NCBI GenBank assembly: GCA_019095985.1
Contig: CM032668.1
Span: forward strand, 17,563,961-17,627,960
Direction: 5' to 3'
Source of the DNA: Streblospio benedicti
Taxonomy: Eukaryota > Annelida > Polychaeta > Spionida > Spionidae
DNA: 64,000 nt
The notes below the pieces were generated by a model. It saw nothing but the letters and a program-made list of their open reading frames with translations. It searched no databases and had not been told where the DNA came from. Shown piece by piece: positions 1 through 13,584 of this stretch (position 1 is the stretch's first letter; every line of letters starts with the position of its first letter). The translations under genes were made by a program, and so were the position numbers.

Positions 1-1475
1 TCGCTCTATGACGCCTTTCTGTGCCATGTTGTCTGTAGATAGAGCAAGTGCTGAGACCAAATAAAAAACTCAAGTGTGCAAGTTTTACAATCTCTCCATT
101 ATCGCGCCTTTTTCCATGTTTGCCCCATGTTAACACAGGGCCACTGACTAGAGCCGTAAATCATACTTCGTTGGTTCCATTGTACGCTCATGAGAACCAC
201 ACTCCTGTCCTGGTAATTTAAGTATGCTACATAGAAGGATATATCCCTGCATTGGTCAGAATTGACTATATACTGCAGAGTGAAATTCTGGGTACAACCA
301 TTCAAAAGACCATGGGTTTTTCAGATAATAAATTGTTGATTTAGCAGGTGGGCCTTTATATATACATCGGAATTTCAATTGTTCAGATTCCGTCGTGGTG
401 AGCCTTACATGATCAGTTGGTTGTATACAGTGATAATCTGAGTAACAACCTTAATGCAAGTGCATGGGTCAATCGTAACACAGCAGGATGTCATCCTACA
501 TGAAAACTCATCCAAACAGACAAAGCCCCCACATTACAGACTAATAGCTGCCTCAGTCTCACACTGTACTCAGATCCATAACGTTCAATGGGCAAAAACG
601 AGGACATGGAAACTCACTCCAGACAGCGGATTGGGCCTACAGAGGGGGGGGGATTAGTGCAGCGTCATGGGGCGCGTCTTTACACTTTTACAAACCACTA
701 CTTGTCACTTTTTTGAGCATGATGTCTGTATAAGAAAATATGAGTAGGTCTCATGTCTATAAAGATTTTCAAGTGGATCTTTTTTATAAGGAAAAGTAGC
801 TCAAAAAGTGCCGTGTTTCCATGTGGTTTTTTCCCCATGTATTGCCGTGGATTGATCCTTGCTGAATTCCACAAGTCTCTCTCTGCGTGTCTGTGGCAGT
901 TATTGCTAGAGGCATGAGTCATAGTTTGCTTTAAAGTCGTAGAATCGAGGGCTACACAAACGTAATGACATAATGCTCTAATTGTAGTTTAATTGTTAAC
1001 GTAGCGTTTGCAGTGTTGTAGTTGTAGTCTGTCACAAATATTCCCCTATGGGATGAAATTTCATTATTATTTCACCCCCAAATCCCTAAAAATGCTGAAT
1101 TTTTTCTGCATGAAACATTCAAATTCGGCACAGCTTAGCAAAAAAATTCCTAAACGGATCATGAGATGCTGATGCAAAGAAAACCATGTGAGTCTGTGAA
1201 TAATTCTATAAGGTGAGTTCTTGGGGCGTATCACGGCGTTTTGTATTCATCATTCTTTTTACAACACTGTTTACAAATGAACTGGCTTAAAACAATGCAC
1301 CAATAATTTGAATCAGCACATCTTGAAACTGGGTTAAAAGTAGTCCGACTGACGACTAACCATATACAATGTATAAGCCAAGGACAATCCTGATACAACT
1401 TATTTTTACAAGGCAGTTCTGGAGCACATAATCAATGAAACACATGCAAAAATGATAACAGCCAGACGATTAGGG
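1..1475. repeat. 1.47-kb direct repeat, copy A
   Basis: The segment matches 4212-5669 almost base for base, apart from scattered substitutions and small indels. It starts at the first base of the window, so its true left end may lie outside. Near 1208-1290 it holds a diverged piece of the hairpin element found intact at 12768 (the GTGAGTTCTTGGGGCGTATC region followed by TTTTGTATT). I see no coding exon in it. The unit lacks TG...CA ends, and there is no coding interior between the copies, so I treat it as a duplicated non-coding block. Confidence 0.85.
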
Positions 1476-4211
1476 GAAACCCTAAAAGATCCAAGTCAGA
1501 TATTACAAAATTTTAAAAAAAAATAAATAAAAAACTTGCTTAAGTATTACTTCTGGTGATAATTGTTCAGCCAAATACATGTTAAAATTGCACTATTCAA
1601 AATAAGCTGAGTATATGTATGTCACATCTTAACTTTACTTCAATATTAATTCTCACCACCCTTGAACATTTTGTTTCTGTTTACTGTCTGCTGGAAATTT
1701 ACCTTTAAAATATTGTTCAATCGTAGTTTCCAAAAATATTGTCACTTAGATATATAAGAAAATGTGAGCCTCGCTTTTTTTGTTATTACATACAACTGAA
1801 GGTAAAGACGAAAACTTAAGACAAAACCACAATTTATCTTTAAAAAGTCTTTATTGTATTGAGAAATGCCTTAGAAATTTGCACCAGTAACTGTGTAATC
1901 TGGTGTGAGTCCGTCTCCACCTAGCGAAAGCGGCAGGCGCAAAATAGACTCTTGTCCGGCCAAATAAGGAGACTTGTAATTAGTGCACGCTTTTTATAAT
2001 TGTTTGCTAAATTGTTAACTGGATTACAAATCAACTTTTTAATCTGTACAGTCAAAAAAGAAGTGTGGAATATGTCATTGATGAAAGGATACGGCTTGTT
2101 TTTCATAGTGAAGTGAAAATGCTTGTTGGATAACATTTGTGATAGTTATTGGGGAGAAAATACAGAGGTGATTTGTGATGTAAGAACTTGTAGCATGGCC
2201 TCCCTGTCGGGCAGAACAGATGGGAGGTTGCCATGGTGACCAGGGATATGCACGTGTGTGTGTAAAATAGCAAATAAGTTTTATTTAATGGATAAAATGG
2301 AATTTAAATTCATCTCATTGTAGGTAAGAGCATTCAATGGATGTTATATACCAGTGTAACACATAACGGACTTACCATTTTTTACCCAGTGTGTGTGCAC
2401 CCCGTGTTGACAGCAGGATTCATCCTGCCATGGTTTTTATGGGCCTTGTGGTCATCAGGCCTTGTACATGTTTTTTTTTTATACAAAGCTTTTTCAACTA
2501 ACTTAACTTTGTGTTCTTCGTGGAGATTCTCAGACTATTTTGAAGAATATACTCAGTAAGAACTTAAAACTGTTTTTATCATTCTTTTAATAAACTGTGC
2601 TGTAGCAATAATCAACGATAAAGAATATATTCTTTTTTGATGACTTAACATCTTAACTAAAAGCAAATCATGTTCCGGTGACTAGTATAAAAAAGTTGAA
2701 TAACAATATATCCTAAAATAACCAATGATAATGAAAACCCTGTAATCAAATATTTGCCAGTAACTACCATACATGAAGATATTATTTCAACATTATCATC
2801 CATCCATAAACAATTCTTTGATGAGTTTGCATGGGAAAAGTTGTATATATCAATGTTATCTGTCCTACAGTAACAAGTTATATGTTATGAACAGTTGTAA
2901 AGTGATATAGTTTCTGAAAATCTATTACTGATATGGAGCTCACATTTTAAAATCAGATGTTTGTATACTTCTACAGAAAATGTAGATGCATACGCTGACA
3001 ATGTTTCACCTAAAAATCCAATAGCTGTTTGGATATAAAAGAACACACAATTAAGACCACCTTTAATAAATAACCACCTTTCTCTTTGTCCCAATCCTTC
3101 AAAATGATTCCTATGGGAAACCTCCATATAAAGACCACTTAGTGAAACCATTTTCATACTTGTATAAGAGAGGTTCTATTAAACAGGTTACATGATTGGT
3201 TCTCTATAACAAAATGCCATCAAATATCTTGCAAAAATTAAAACTAGTGTTCATTCATAAACTAAAAATACCGAATACCCTGTAGCTTGTAGTATCTAGT
3301 CTAGGTTGAATGTTGTGATACATGCATATGATCATGAAATTTTAAAATTTGATAGTATGAATTTTGTGCCTAACTTTCTTAATATATATATAATCTCCAT
3401 TAAAAGGTCATTTTATCGTGGAATGACCATAAACAATATATCAAACAGAAGATTGTATTTCACTTAGTTCTAATGCAACTTTTAAAAAATCAACTAGGAC
3501 ATCTGGTTTCAATCAAAAATCATTAGCAAGACTGAATCTTCAGCAGATAGAATTGAATTAAAAGTTTAAAGTTATAATTTCTTTATTAATAGGCGTAGAA
3601 GCTTCAAAAAAGATCATTTGTTTGTTATGCAACAAACACATATATATAGAGACCTAACATGAACTAATCAACAAGTGTGTATGAAAAGTTGAATTTCTGA
3701 TTAGAAATTGAATTGCCACACCATGCATATCAGTTGTCGTGGCTTTGACAAGAAAAATAAACACCACACGCTGAATCACACTTGAACACGCATACATCAC
3801 AGAATGACGTCTCTAGAAAGTAGGGCAATATTTTCGGATACTAGGATGCTAATAAATTTTGAATATATATCAGTGTAATACGAGGGTGGGGTCTGGACAA
3901 TGTATTGTCACCATTTAAACCTCAACCATTCAAAGTAAAGGAAATATTCAATTGATTGTTAATTGTTACATATTGTACGTCTATGATTTGTAAATTATTT
4001 AGCATTCAGATATGGTTGGTGGAGGGTGGGGTGGTGGGCAAATACATTCACTGTCTTTCACCAGTCACCAGGAAATGTAATTGAACAGGTTGCATCACAT
4101 AATGAGCAGATCACCAGTCACCAATGATAGGTTGCATCACATTCCACACAGTTAAATACAGACAGTTCACAATTCAAGCTCAAGAGTTAGGAAAAATCAC
4201 CAATCAGCTTT
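1476..4211. other. AT-rich spacer between the direct repeats, no gene seen
   Basis: No open frame has a recognisable domain or splice context. Around 3043-3175 there is a diverged piece of the dispersed repeat with a GACCACC / GGTGGTC motif that also occurs near 7090, 24230, 34050 and 35670. Confidence 0.6.
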
Positions 4212-5669
4212 TCGCTCTATGACGCCCTTCTGTGCCATGTTGTCTGTAGATAGAGCAGGTGCTGTGACCAAATAAAAACTCAAGTGTGCACGTTTTACGA
4301 TCTCTCTATTATCGCGCCTTTCCATGTTTGCCCCATGTTAACACAGGGCCACTGACTAGAGCCGTAAATCATACTTCGCTGGTTCCATTGTACGCTCATG
4401 AGAACCAAACTCCTGTCCTGGTGCAATAAGTATGCTACATAGAAGGATATATCCCTGCATTGGTCAGAATTGACTATATACTGCAAAGTAAAATTCTGGG
4501 TACAACAATTCAAAAGACCATGGGTTTTTCAGATAATAAATTGTCGATTTAGCAGGTGGGCCTTTACATATACATCGGAATTTCAATTGTTCAGATTCCG
4601 TCGTGTGGTGAGCCTTACATGATCAGACAGTTGTATACAGTGATAATCTGAGTAACAACCTTAATGCCAGTGCATGGGTCAATCGTAACACAGCAGGATG
4701 TCATCTACATGAAAACTCATCCACACAGACAAAGCCCCCACATTACAGACTAATAGCTGCCTCAGTCTCACACTGTACTCAGATCCATAACGCTCAATGG
4801 GCAAAAACGAGGACACGGAAACTCACTCCAGACAGCGGGCCCTACAGAGGGGGGGGAGGGGATTAGTGCAGCGTCCATGGGGCGTCTTTACACTTTTACA
4901 AACAACTACTTGTCACTTTTGAGTATGATTTCTTTATAAGAAAGTATGAGTAGGTCTCATGTCTATAAAGAAATCCAAGTGGGTCTTTTCTACAAGGAAA
5001 AGTATCTCAAAAAGTGCCGTGTTTCCATGTTGTTTTTTCTCCATGTATTGCCTGTGGATTGATCCTTGCTGAATTCCACATCTCTCTGCATGTCTGTGGC
5101 AGTTATTGCTAGAGGCATGAGTCATAGTTTGCTTAAAAGTCGTAGAATCGAGGGCTACACAAACGTAATGACATAATGCTCTAATTGTATTGATAACGTA
5201 GCGTTTGCAGTGTTGTAGTTGTAGTCTGTCACAAATATTCCCCTATGGGATGAAATTGCATTATATTTCGCCCCCAAAATCTTACAAAATGCTGAATTTT
5301 TCTGCATGAAACATTCAAATTCCGGCACAGCTTAGCAAAAATTCCTAAACGGATCATGAGATGCTGATACAAAGAAAAACCGTGTGAGTCTGTGAATAAT
5401 TCTATAAGGTGAGTTTTTGGGGCGTATCACGGCGTTTTGTATTTATCATTCTTTTTTACAACACTATTTACAAATGAACTGGCTTAAAACAAGGCACCCA
5501 TAATTTGAATCAGCACATCTTGAAACTGGGTTAAAAGTAGCCCGACTGACGACTAACCATATACAATGACAAGGACAATCCTGATACAACTTATTTTTAC
5601 AAGGCAGTTCTGGAGCACATAATCAATGGAAACACATGCAAAAGAATGATGAACAGCCAGACAGATTAG
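4212..5669. repeat. 1.47-kb direct repeat, copy B
   Basis: This is the second copy of the block at 1-1475, in the same orientation. The alignment starts at TCGCTCTATGACGCC and ends near ACAGCCAGACAGATTAGG. The differences are a few percent and include many single-base indels, which suggests either a fairly recent duplication or uneven base quality. It includes the diverged hairpin-element piece near 5405-5465. Confidence 0.85.
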
Positions 5670-8600
5670 GGAATACACACCGCATGCCTCCACAGACCTG
5701 TATGCTAATCTCCTTTTACATAAAGCCTCCGTTTTCTGCATGGACGGGAAAAGGGCAGTTGTGACCTCATTAACATAAACCACCCACTTGACCTTTGACC
5801 TCCTCCCGAGCAGACAAGCAGATTGTTTCACTGATAACAACTCACTATTGTACATTTGGTAATAGTAATAGTAAAATAGTGAAAAGCAACATGTGAGGTT
5901 CAAAATCAATTAAAAATTATATTTAGATTTGCAGTTTAGAATTATTTTTTATAAGAAAAGCAGGCATTAGTAATAGTAATTGTATCATGAGGTCCAATGC
6001 TTTATACCCACATTTCAAAAATCAACTGAACAGTATCATTAGGGATCTGGTGGAATTGTGTGTGTTAGATGCACATATCTCGCACTCCATCTGGTCCAGT
6101 ACTAGTGCACCAGGATATGGTCAACATTATTAGATTAACTGACAGCCCCCCAAATGCCCTTTTGTGGAAATTCTTCTGCTGAGTAAAAAGCACAGCTCCC
6201 CCCCCCTCTCAACACTGGGAAATTCTGCCAGGGATTATGGTGTTTCACAAAGATGACTGAAGGAGGCCAGATGGAACCTCAAAGTCGGTCAATTACAGCT
6301 ACGTCAACATGACATTATCCCTATTGATACTGAGCAGATTATCAGCAGATTATCAGCAGATTATCCCTAATCATGGCCTCCAGAATATTATACAAGGAAT
6401 TAGTCTAGATTGTGTCAGGTTACAGTTATTAGCAATTTAAATCTCCAATTGTGTACACTGGTATTAAAGCAAAAACACTAATTATTATAACAAACGTGTT
6501 GTACAAGGTTTGAATTGCTGGTAAATTTGATACTTCCAGGGGTTTTCTCTAGTCTTTAAAAGCGACACAAACTTGCACAACATAAACCTTTTTAATGTCT
6601 TACAGGTGTGATTGCCTGAATTATCATTTTCTATAGCCAAAATGCTACCATAACAATGAAGTTTTAAAGAGCACGCGGGAACGGACCACTACATTAGGAC
6701 GCCGTGTTCTAACTATTATCTTCAACAAAACATGGTCAAAATACAGACTTTTGCACAACACCTTTTGCCGTGTAGACCATACTTTGTGACACCCTGTAGG
6801 GACGTGTGACTCCTATGATCTCTGCCGCGACTAAAACTCTCCCCCCAGCAGCAGCTTGTTGCTTCTTAACTATTGATCAAGCGCGGAATTCGCACAAAAC
6901 CTCGTCACCGACGACTCTGGTCATGCCACAGACTGGCGCATTGTTTAGTTTTTATGCAACACGCAATGACAATCGCTTTCATGGGCTTGTGAAGTTGCGT
7001 TATTGTTGTCTTTATCACAATATCTTCATCTCAGAAAGCATTGATGCACAGTTTGTTAGCAGAACATCTGTATTAGAATTGGTCTTGATAAAGAAGTGGT
7101 CTACTTATGGGATGTTCACTTTACTCTGTGTTTGGAAGTGTCAAACTGTGAAAACTTCTCTTTATTATAAAAAAGTATCCTATTTATATAGGTGGCCCTC
7201 ATTGAAGTTTGTCCTATATAGGAGATATCGATGTTGAATGTCCAGTTTTTACTACTTACAAAACTGTGACCCCCTAATAAGTTTTCTGTCTTGGGATGAA
7301 GTTGTATTTGCATGACAAGCACCTTTAAATACCGGCCACAATGGTTGGAGGGAGCGACCGCCCCATTAACTGTGGCAACTTTTTGTGACACCCTTCACAG
7401 ATTTGTCATGCTTTTTTACCATTTGACGTACTTTTGTGGCCCAAAGTCCGTTTTCAAAAGTCACTGTTATAATAGTTCAATTATGAACGTATGTAAATAT
7501 GTATTAAGATGCCAATGTTTAAATGAAGCAAGGAAAGAGTAGTGTCTACTGTAAACAAATCATTGAACATTTTTAAAAGCTGTCAAAGTAGACTTAATTC
7601 TAGATATTTCACGGTAGATATAATGTTTTCATCATCTTCATCTATTTCAGACTTATTTTTCAAATGACAAGTTATCATAGATATTTAACATTACATTTCA
7701 TGTGCAATATAAACGAGATTACTGTAGACCATGAATTTTTACATGAAATCTGACAATTATCACCCAGCGAGTTTTACCACCAGTATTTGTTTTCACCTCA
7801 TCATACATTGCGCAATTCACCCAAAAGATGAAACAACCTTTCATGGTTCTACTGACTGAAGCATGACTGTGAAATCTCCACGGTCCGCTGTAGTAATGCC
7901 CCAGGGAGTCGGTCTTTGGAAGTCTGGGGAACACGATAGCTAAAAACCCAGCCACGGAAACTAACACCTTCCAGTGGAGAGTCGTGTCACAGCACTAATT
8001 GGATTTGCTGGCGTGTAATGAAGATGTGTGACGTTCTTTATAATACGGGTGATTTATTTTATGGCTGGACGTGTGGGCTGTGATCACATTTTGATGTTAG
8101 ATGCGTGGACAATGGATTCATTACGTTTATGGCTGCTGTGTTGACCGGTCATAATGTCCGTGCATCATGTTTTTATATAGGTGCACAGTGAATTTTCCTT
8201 TTCTACATACTCACATGCATTGGGAAATATATACTGTATATCAAACTGTGAATTTTATTTTTGGTATTTTATACTTTGACACTATTGTTTTACAAATGAA
8301 TATGACATGAAAATGAGTGAATGCTGTAAAATGGAATCAATGATATGGAACCTACATCTATTTGAAGGCAGAAAATTGTTTGTACGACAATAAAGACCAT
8401 AACAGCCTTTGTGCAGTGAGGGATCCCAGGGGAAGACCAATAATGCAGCAAGTTCCAACAAGTGCCAGCAACCTCCCAAAATGCCCCAGGATTTAGAAAA
8501 GCTGTATTCATTACATTCTAATCCTTAGAGCCAATCACATCTGTGTGATTGTGAAATGAACAGAATCTGATGTGATGAGAATGTACCCCTGGTAAAGCAG

Positions 8601-8677
8601 GATGTATTCAGATTAGAATATTTTCAAATTTCATGGGCTTACTTTTACTGTATTAGGACAAACTCTGGTGATGTATT
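5670..8677. other. Non-coding spacer with small repeats
   Basis: I find no convincing gene. At 6333-6366 there is a short tandem run of AGATTATCAGC. The 7090-7330 stretch resembles the dispersed GTGGTC repeat and contains a 143-codon frame (6806-7237) with no recognisable domain and the amino-acid mix of chance coding. Confidence 0.55.
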
Positions 8678-9198
8678 GTGTATGGCAGAGATGCCAAGTT
8701 GGAGGAGCTTGAAAGGGGGAGACATTATTTTTTGAGGTAGAGGCATTTGGCACGGGGCGAAGCGCTGTCATGATTGTCATGATTGCATGATTTTTGCTGA
8801 TTATAAAGTGCTGTATTGATATTATGTTATTGGTAATTGAGGTACTGTTTTTGGGATTGAAACCCGGGAAAAAGGTCATTAAAAAACTGGAAACTGATGT
8901 GAAAGGAAATAAAGTGGAGAAAAGAAATCAAGAGCGTTTATCTTCATTATAAGCGCGCCGTAGGCGCGCAATGCTAGGGGGGTCTGGGGGCATGCCCCCC
9001 CCAGAAAATTTTGCAATTTTTAATGCCATTCTGTGCATTTTAGGCCACTTTTTAGGTATTATTTGTTTGAATTTTAATTTATTTTAGGGAATCAGTAGAA
9101 AGGGGGAGATTAGAACACCTGAGGGGGAGAGGGGGAGAGAGGTCTCCAAAGGGGGAGTCTCCCCCCCAATGCGGGAGACTTGGCAGGTCTGTGTATGG
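8678..9198. mobile_element. Non-autonomous hAT-like DNA transposon with 8-bp target duplication
   Basis: The element runs from 8686 to 9190 (505 bp). Its left end CAGAGATGCCAAG and right end CTTGGCAGGTCT are imperfect terminal inverted repeats. The 8-bp direct repeat GTGTATGG flanks it exactly at 8678-8685 and 9191-9198, which is the target-site size of the hAT superfamily. No transposase is encoded. The interior holds G-runs (GGGGGAG repeats near 9120-9170) and a C-rich palindrome near 8975-9001. Confidence 0.8.
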
Positions 9199-11633
9199 TC
9201 ATAATTTGACGATAAAATTCTCTATGTTGAGATTCGTAAAGCGAAAGAAAAACATGCCATTTGACATGCTTTTGAATGCATCGGCCAAAACACTTGATTC
9301 CCATGCAAACAGCGCAATATGGACCCATAAACACGATGCGCGAAGAAATATCTTAATAAGTCGCATGACATCTTTTTTACTGAAAAAGAGATACAGGGTC
9401 AGAAAACGACTTCAAAAGTCTCGCTGACATAGGCATTCAATAATTCTTTCTTAATCATGAATAATGGAACCCAGGATGAACCAAGCATACTTTGAGGGTA
9501 AGGGTGCTTATTTTTTGACCCGCTCCCCGTGGGACGTGTCTCCCCAGGGTGCCGTGGGGGCGTGCCTCCCTGGGGACCACTTGGGCTGCCATCCACATTA
9601 TCCCCCAATCAACTATTCAGCCCCCCGTCATTATACAAGGAGCGGGGAACATTACAGTGTCATTAAAGGGCATTTGCCATTGTGAGGGGACAACGCAGCG
9701 TGACACAGGGTGAAAGTTCTCATGCTGCTGAATGTAGAATGATGAGTGTCCTGCCATTTTGTGGGGAACGGAGGGGATTGTTGTGGGGAATAAAGCCATC
9801 TGTACAGATCAGTTCAGTTGAACCGCCAAGTAAGACCACATCTATGGTCGTAAAGAGACCACTTGTAGACTAATAACACCATTTTCTCGGGTTACAACAC
9901 TTTGAACCTACATGATTAGTCTACCTGGGTATTGAGACCACTTGAGGCCAGCCCTTGGGTGGTTGTGATAGGGAGGCTCTACTGTATGTATTTAGCTGTA
10001 ATGGTGTGGGAGGGAGGGTTGTGTGGGGGCGGCACCCAGATACTGACAGAAATGCCAGACTGATAAGTCTGCACGACAAACTGGATCTCAATTTTTCATT
10101 GTTATTGAGTTCCCTAGTGTTATACAATAATGATCCATTGTGTATTGAAGTTGATCTATGTACAGTGCTACCCTCATCCGGAGTCAAAAGAGTTGCTCTG
10201 CTGTAACATTCACATTCACACTTATTATGTGCAGATGCTGTTGGTTTTCGTAGCTCCTTTCCCAAATGTTAAGCTATTTGATAATGATCTTGTGAAAATA
10301 AACTCACAAGTTCTTATTTGTCTTTTTTTAGTTGGAAAAAGCTTACATCACATTTCAGCTATTACCTAATTCGTTTTGTAATTATGTATTTCAATAAAAA
10401 TATGTTTAAACCATGCTGATGTATTGCCCGATGTGGACATTCAAACTATTTTATGGGGCCAGGTGACAACCTGAGAGAGCTGGCTGAGGTGAAAAATATT
10501 TCTAACACAAAGAACACAACGACTGACCATTGACAAGTAAATATATATCAAAGTTTGATTTTAATATTCTAAATGCATGCTTTTCTCCTTTCAACTCAAA
10601 AGTTAATAAATGAAGCAAATGACATCTTAAACATTCAAGTTAGTTAATTAAGCTGTCTACACCGTATACTTATGCAACTGATTTCTGACTCAAAAAACTC
10701 CAAAGCAAACTTTGCCCGAATCCAATCAACTCAAAAGCAAATGAATGAAAACTAATGACGTCTTCCCAGCATTCCCCACCAGTCTACAGGTTACTATTAC
10801 AGAGATGAATGAACGGATGAATGGATCACCAATAATCGTAAAGTCGCCGCTCAATACGTCAATAGTTACGGCCATTTTGTGAACTGTTCCGCTCCGTTGA
10901 TCGTAGCTGGTTGTTGCTCAATAAATCAGCCAGACGTCGTCACGGAGTTCATGACGCGTTCTATCACTTTGTGCATATTGAGTAGCAAACGGAGCCTTCT
11001 GATTGGTTGTTAGCCACTGTATAGTGCGCATTTATGTACTTGGAAATAGCAGTATAATAGTAACCTCCATGAACTTGTCATGGAATAGTTAAATACAATA
11101 TGGACTCGTAAGATGATGCATTTTATTGACCCAATGAACAAGTCGTACAAAACTGAGCTAAATGCATACACATGGGGAGGAACTTGATAAGATATCCAAT
11201 TCTTTCATCCCCAGCCATTTATATTACTACTTATATGTGATTTTAAATGTTACTGTGTTTTTATGAGACTATCAATGTTCTTTGTACACTTGGCAAATGA
11301 ATAAATACTAAAAGACCAAAATACTTAGCCAAAATGGTGTATAAAGTGGCAAAATGTGACATGATACACTTGTGTATGATCAAACCATAAGGCAAGTAGC
11401 TCTATAACCGACTAATCTACTCGACCATGCTGCTGATCAGATCATTGACCACCCATAGAGCTGACCAACGTCCAGCCATAGTAACCAGCAGGGTGTAATG
11501 GTCAGTACAAATGGAAACAGTTGTAGTGCATCAGATTTATGGATGAATAGCTTTGTTTGTTTGAGTACAGTACAAATGACCTGGCCACCCATCATGCTCG
11601 CCAGTGTCCAGCTCTAGTGACTGAGTAGGAGGG
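9199..11633. other. Non-coding spacer
   Basis: I find no gene. At 9459-9490 there is a copy of the motif TGAATAATGGAACCCA, shared with repeats near 35275, 39104 and (inverted) 42262. At 9830-9960 there is a short diverged piece of the dispersed GTGGTC / GACCAC repeat. Several overlapping short open frames on both strands lack domains and splice logic. Confidence 0.5.
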
Positions 11634-11894
11634 GGATAGACAGACTGCCGTAATGTTACCCAGTGATAGACAGACCGCCATAATGTTACCCGTGATAGAC
11701 AGACTGCCGTAATGTACCCATAGATAGACAGTAAGCCATAATTTACCTGAGGATAGACAGACTGCCGTAATGTACCTGTGGATAGACAGACTGCCGTAAT
11801 GTACCTGAGGATAGACAGACCGCCATAATGTACCTGTGGATAGACAGACAGTCGTAATGTCACCCAGTGATAGACAGACTGCTGTAATGCCACC
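11634..11894. repeat. Minisatellite, about 29-bp unit, 8-9 copies
   Basis: The unit is GATAGACAGACTGCCGTAAT followed by a variable TGTACC(T/C)GTG- or GTTACCC-type end. Copies differ by a few bases and by 1-3 bp in length. Long open frames across it on the minus strand simply reflect repetition. The units are contiguous with no conserved repeat/unique spacer alternation, so it is not CRISPR-like. Confidence 0.9.
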
Positions 11895-12614
11895 ATTTGT
11901 CACAGTAGCCATGTAACATGCCACTTCACTGTTGAGTCTGTTCTATGTGCTGCTGTTGATTGATGGACGTTTGTATGTCAAGGTTTTAGCGGCCATAAAA
12001 TGCATTTCACAAGTCCCAGTGTAGGTGTTTTTTTGTAAGTAAGTAAACTTACAAACTACAATATACAGTTCTAGAGTCTTTAGGTCTAATAATGTCAGAT
12101 TTCCATTACTTTACAGTTGATCAGCGATTAGGGGACCTGAAGTGTTTACATATGTCCATGAAGGGGCGAATCAATGATATCAATGTTTACTATTGGCATG
12201 GGTTGATGAAAATTAGATCTACTTGCTACAGTCTGGTAGTTTTCACATTACAGAACTGGTACAACCTACATTTACAGTCCACAACCCAACAAACCTTATA
12301 CTCTTTCCTCCTCCTTGTATTCAAGAAAGATAGGCCTTTTGTACCGTGAAGCGAAGCTAAAATGACCTTATGAATTACCAACATCCAATATCGCAGCTGG
12401 ACAAGCTGATTCCTCACTTGAAAAAGCACCGTGGTAGCGATATGCTGTATGCTCCCCAGGGAGTTGAGAAGATATAGTGTGACAGGGATGCTGCCTATGA
12501 CCTGGTGTAGATGTAGCGTCCTCAGAATATACAGTCAATTGATTTTACGATTGCAAATAAATGCGTAATTATCAATTCCAGCTGGACGCGCTGATTCCTC
12601 GCTTTCTTTTCCAG
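11895..12614. other. Intron upstream of the first visible host exon
   Basis: The stretch is non-coding. Two extra copies of the coming exon's start sit here: CAGCTGGACAAGCTGATTCC at 12388-12407 and CAGCTGGACGCGCTGATTCC at 12579-12598. The true junction CAG|CTGGACGAGCTG is at 12614/12615. An acceptor at 12581 would be in frame and would add 11 codons. Confidence 0.6.
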
Positions 12615-12741
12615 CTGGACGAGCTGAAGCAGAAGGAGCGGTTGATCTCCAGCCTCGAGCGCGACTCTGGGGCGGTGCAGGCTGCAGCCATGATCGCCCG
12701 GCAGAAAGACATCATCCTGCAGCTGACCGCAGACATGGCAG
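12615..12741 (+). CDS. Host gene exon: coiled-coil segment
   Basis: This is the first exon visible of the large plus-strand host gene. TTTTCCAG precedes it and G|GTACGG follows it. The frame encodes 42 residues, starting LDELKQKERLISSLERD and ending QLTADMA, with one extra base (phase 1) that joins cleanly to the CT opening the exon at 13585. The heptad-like Leu/Ile spacing and the Glu/Lys/Arg/Gln content indicate a coiled coil. I do not recognise the family, and scaffold or cytoskeletal proteins are only a guess. A 38-bp-arm hairpin lies 27 bp downstream and carries a second consensus donor. A partial copy of this exon lies at 14127-14247. Upstream exons must lie outside the window or be too small to recognise. 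Confidence 0.85.
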
Positions 12742-12767
12742 GTACGGAGACAGAACCCGGCGAGTTT

Positions 12768-13072
12768 GTAACATGAATTATTTTATCAGGTGAGTTCTTG
12801 TGGCGTATCACGGCGAGCCTGATGCGCCACAAGAACTCACCTGATAAAATAATTCATGTTACACAAACGAACCCAGTTTTGTATTTGTCATTCTTTTCCA
12901 AACGATTACATCACTGTTCTATAAATGTGAAAAAGTAGTGAGGCTGAGTACAAGCAAGATAACTATGGTATCACCCCTCTTCGAACAGGGGTGATAACCC
13001 TCTCCGGGTTCTCGGTTACTTGTGGATCATGATAACGAATGAAATTACATGAAAAAGAATGATAAGTAGGAG
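12768..13072. mobile_element. Hairpin MITE-like element carrying a consensus splice donor
   Basis: At 12768-12862 there are two perfect 38-bp arms around a 19-bp loop. Each arm contains TATCAGGTGAGTTCTTGTGG, so each strand has a CAG|GTGAGT consensus 5' splice site. The body continues to about 13072 with ACAAAACTGGGTT- and GAATGATAAG-type ends shared with copies at 14277, 41028 and 62402 and with remnants near 1208 and 5405. There is no coding capacity. It begins 27 bp after a host exon. Confidence 0.75.
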
Positions 13073-13584
13073 ATTCAGAATTTACTGAAAAATTGGGTTG
13101 CTGGAGTAAAACCCAACTCCAAAACTTGTACCACATCAAAATCTAGATGACTAAAATCGCCATTTTGTAGAAGTCCATAATATGAATTTATATTTTTCAC
13201 CTTAGAAGCCCATATGATCTTTTGTATGACTAGTAGGTATTTTACAACAAACATACATCAAAGTCTGAGCTTAGTTTTGAGTGTAGGGGTCAGAGAAGTT
13301 GATCCCAACAAAAAAACAGCTGTGTTTATCACGTAGTATTAACGTTGTATCACATGTGACTTTTGAATAAACATGCCTCGTTCTATGCGCTTACAACCAA
13401 TGAGCAAAGACATGCTTTTTGTCCAGAATACTCCATTTGCGTCCTCTTGCTTCTCACAGCTTCACTGACCTCAAAGCCCCAAGCTCAGCATCAGGTCCGA
13501 GTTTGATGTATATATCTATATTCCAGCATAATGTTGGTTGCTCAGAAACTTAAATTTTCACACCAAAGTGCTTGTGTGTTTCAG

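Noticed and set aside
1-5669. Reading the direct-repeat pair as long terminal repeats
   Set aside because: No TG...CA ends, no priming sites recognised and no coding interior.
5553-5909. 118-codon minus-strand frame at the edge of the direct repeat
   Set aside because: It spans the repeat border and has no domain; copy A does not keep the frame.
6806-7237. 143-codon plus-strand open frame
   Set aside because: Residue composition and lack of motifs look like chance, and part overlaps a dispersed repeat.
11634-11894. CRISPR-like array
   Set aside because: Contiguous degenerate units without unique spacers, in a eukaryotic context. It is a minisatellite.
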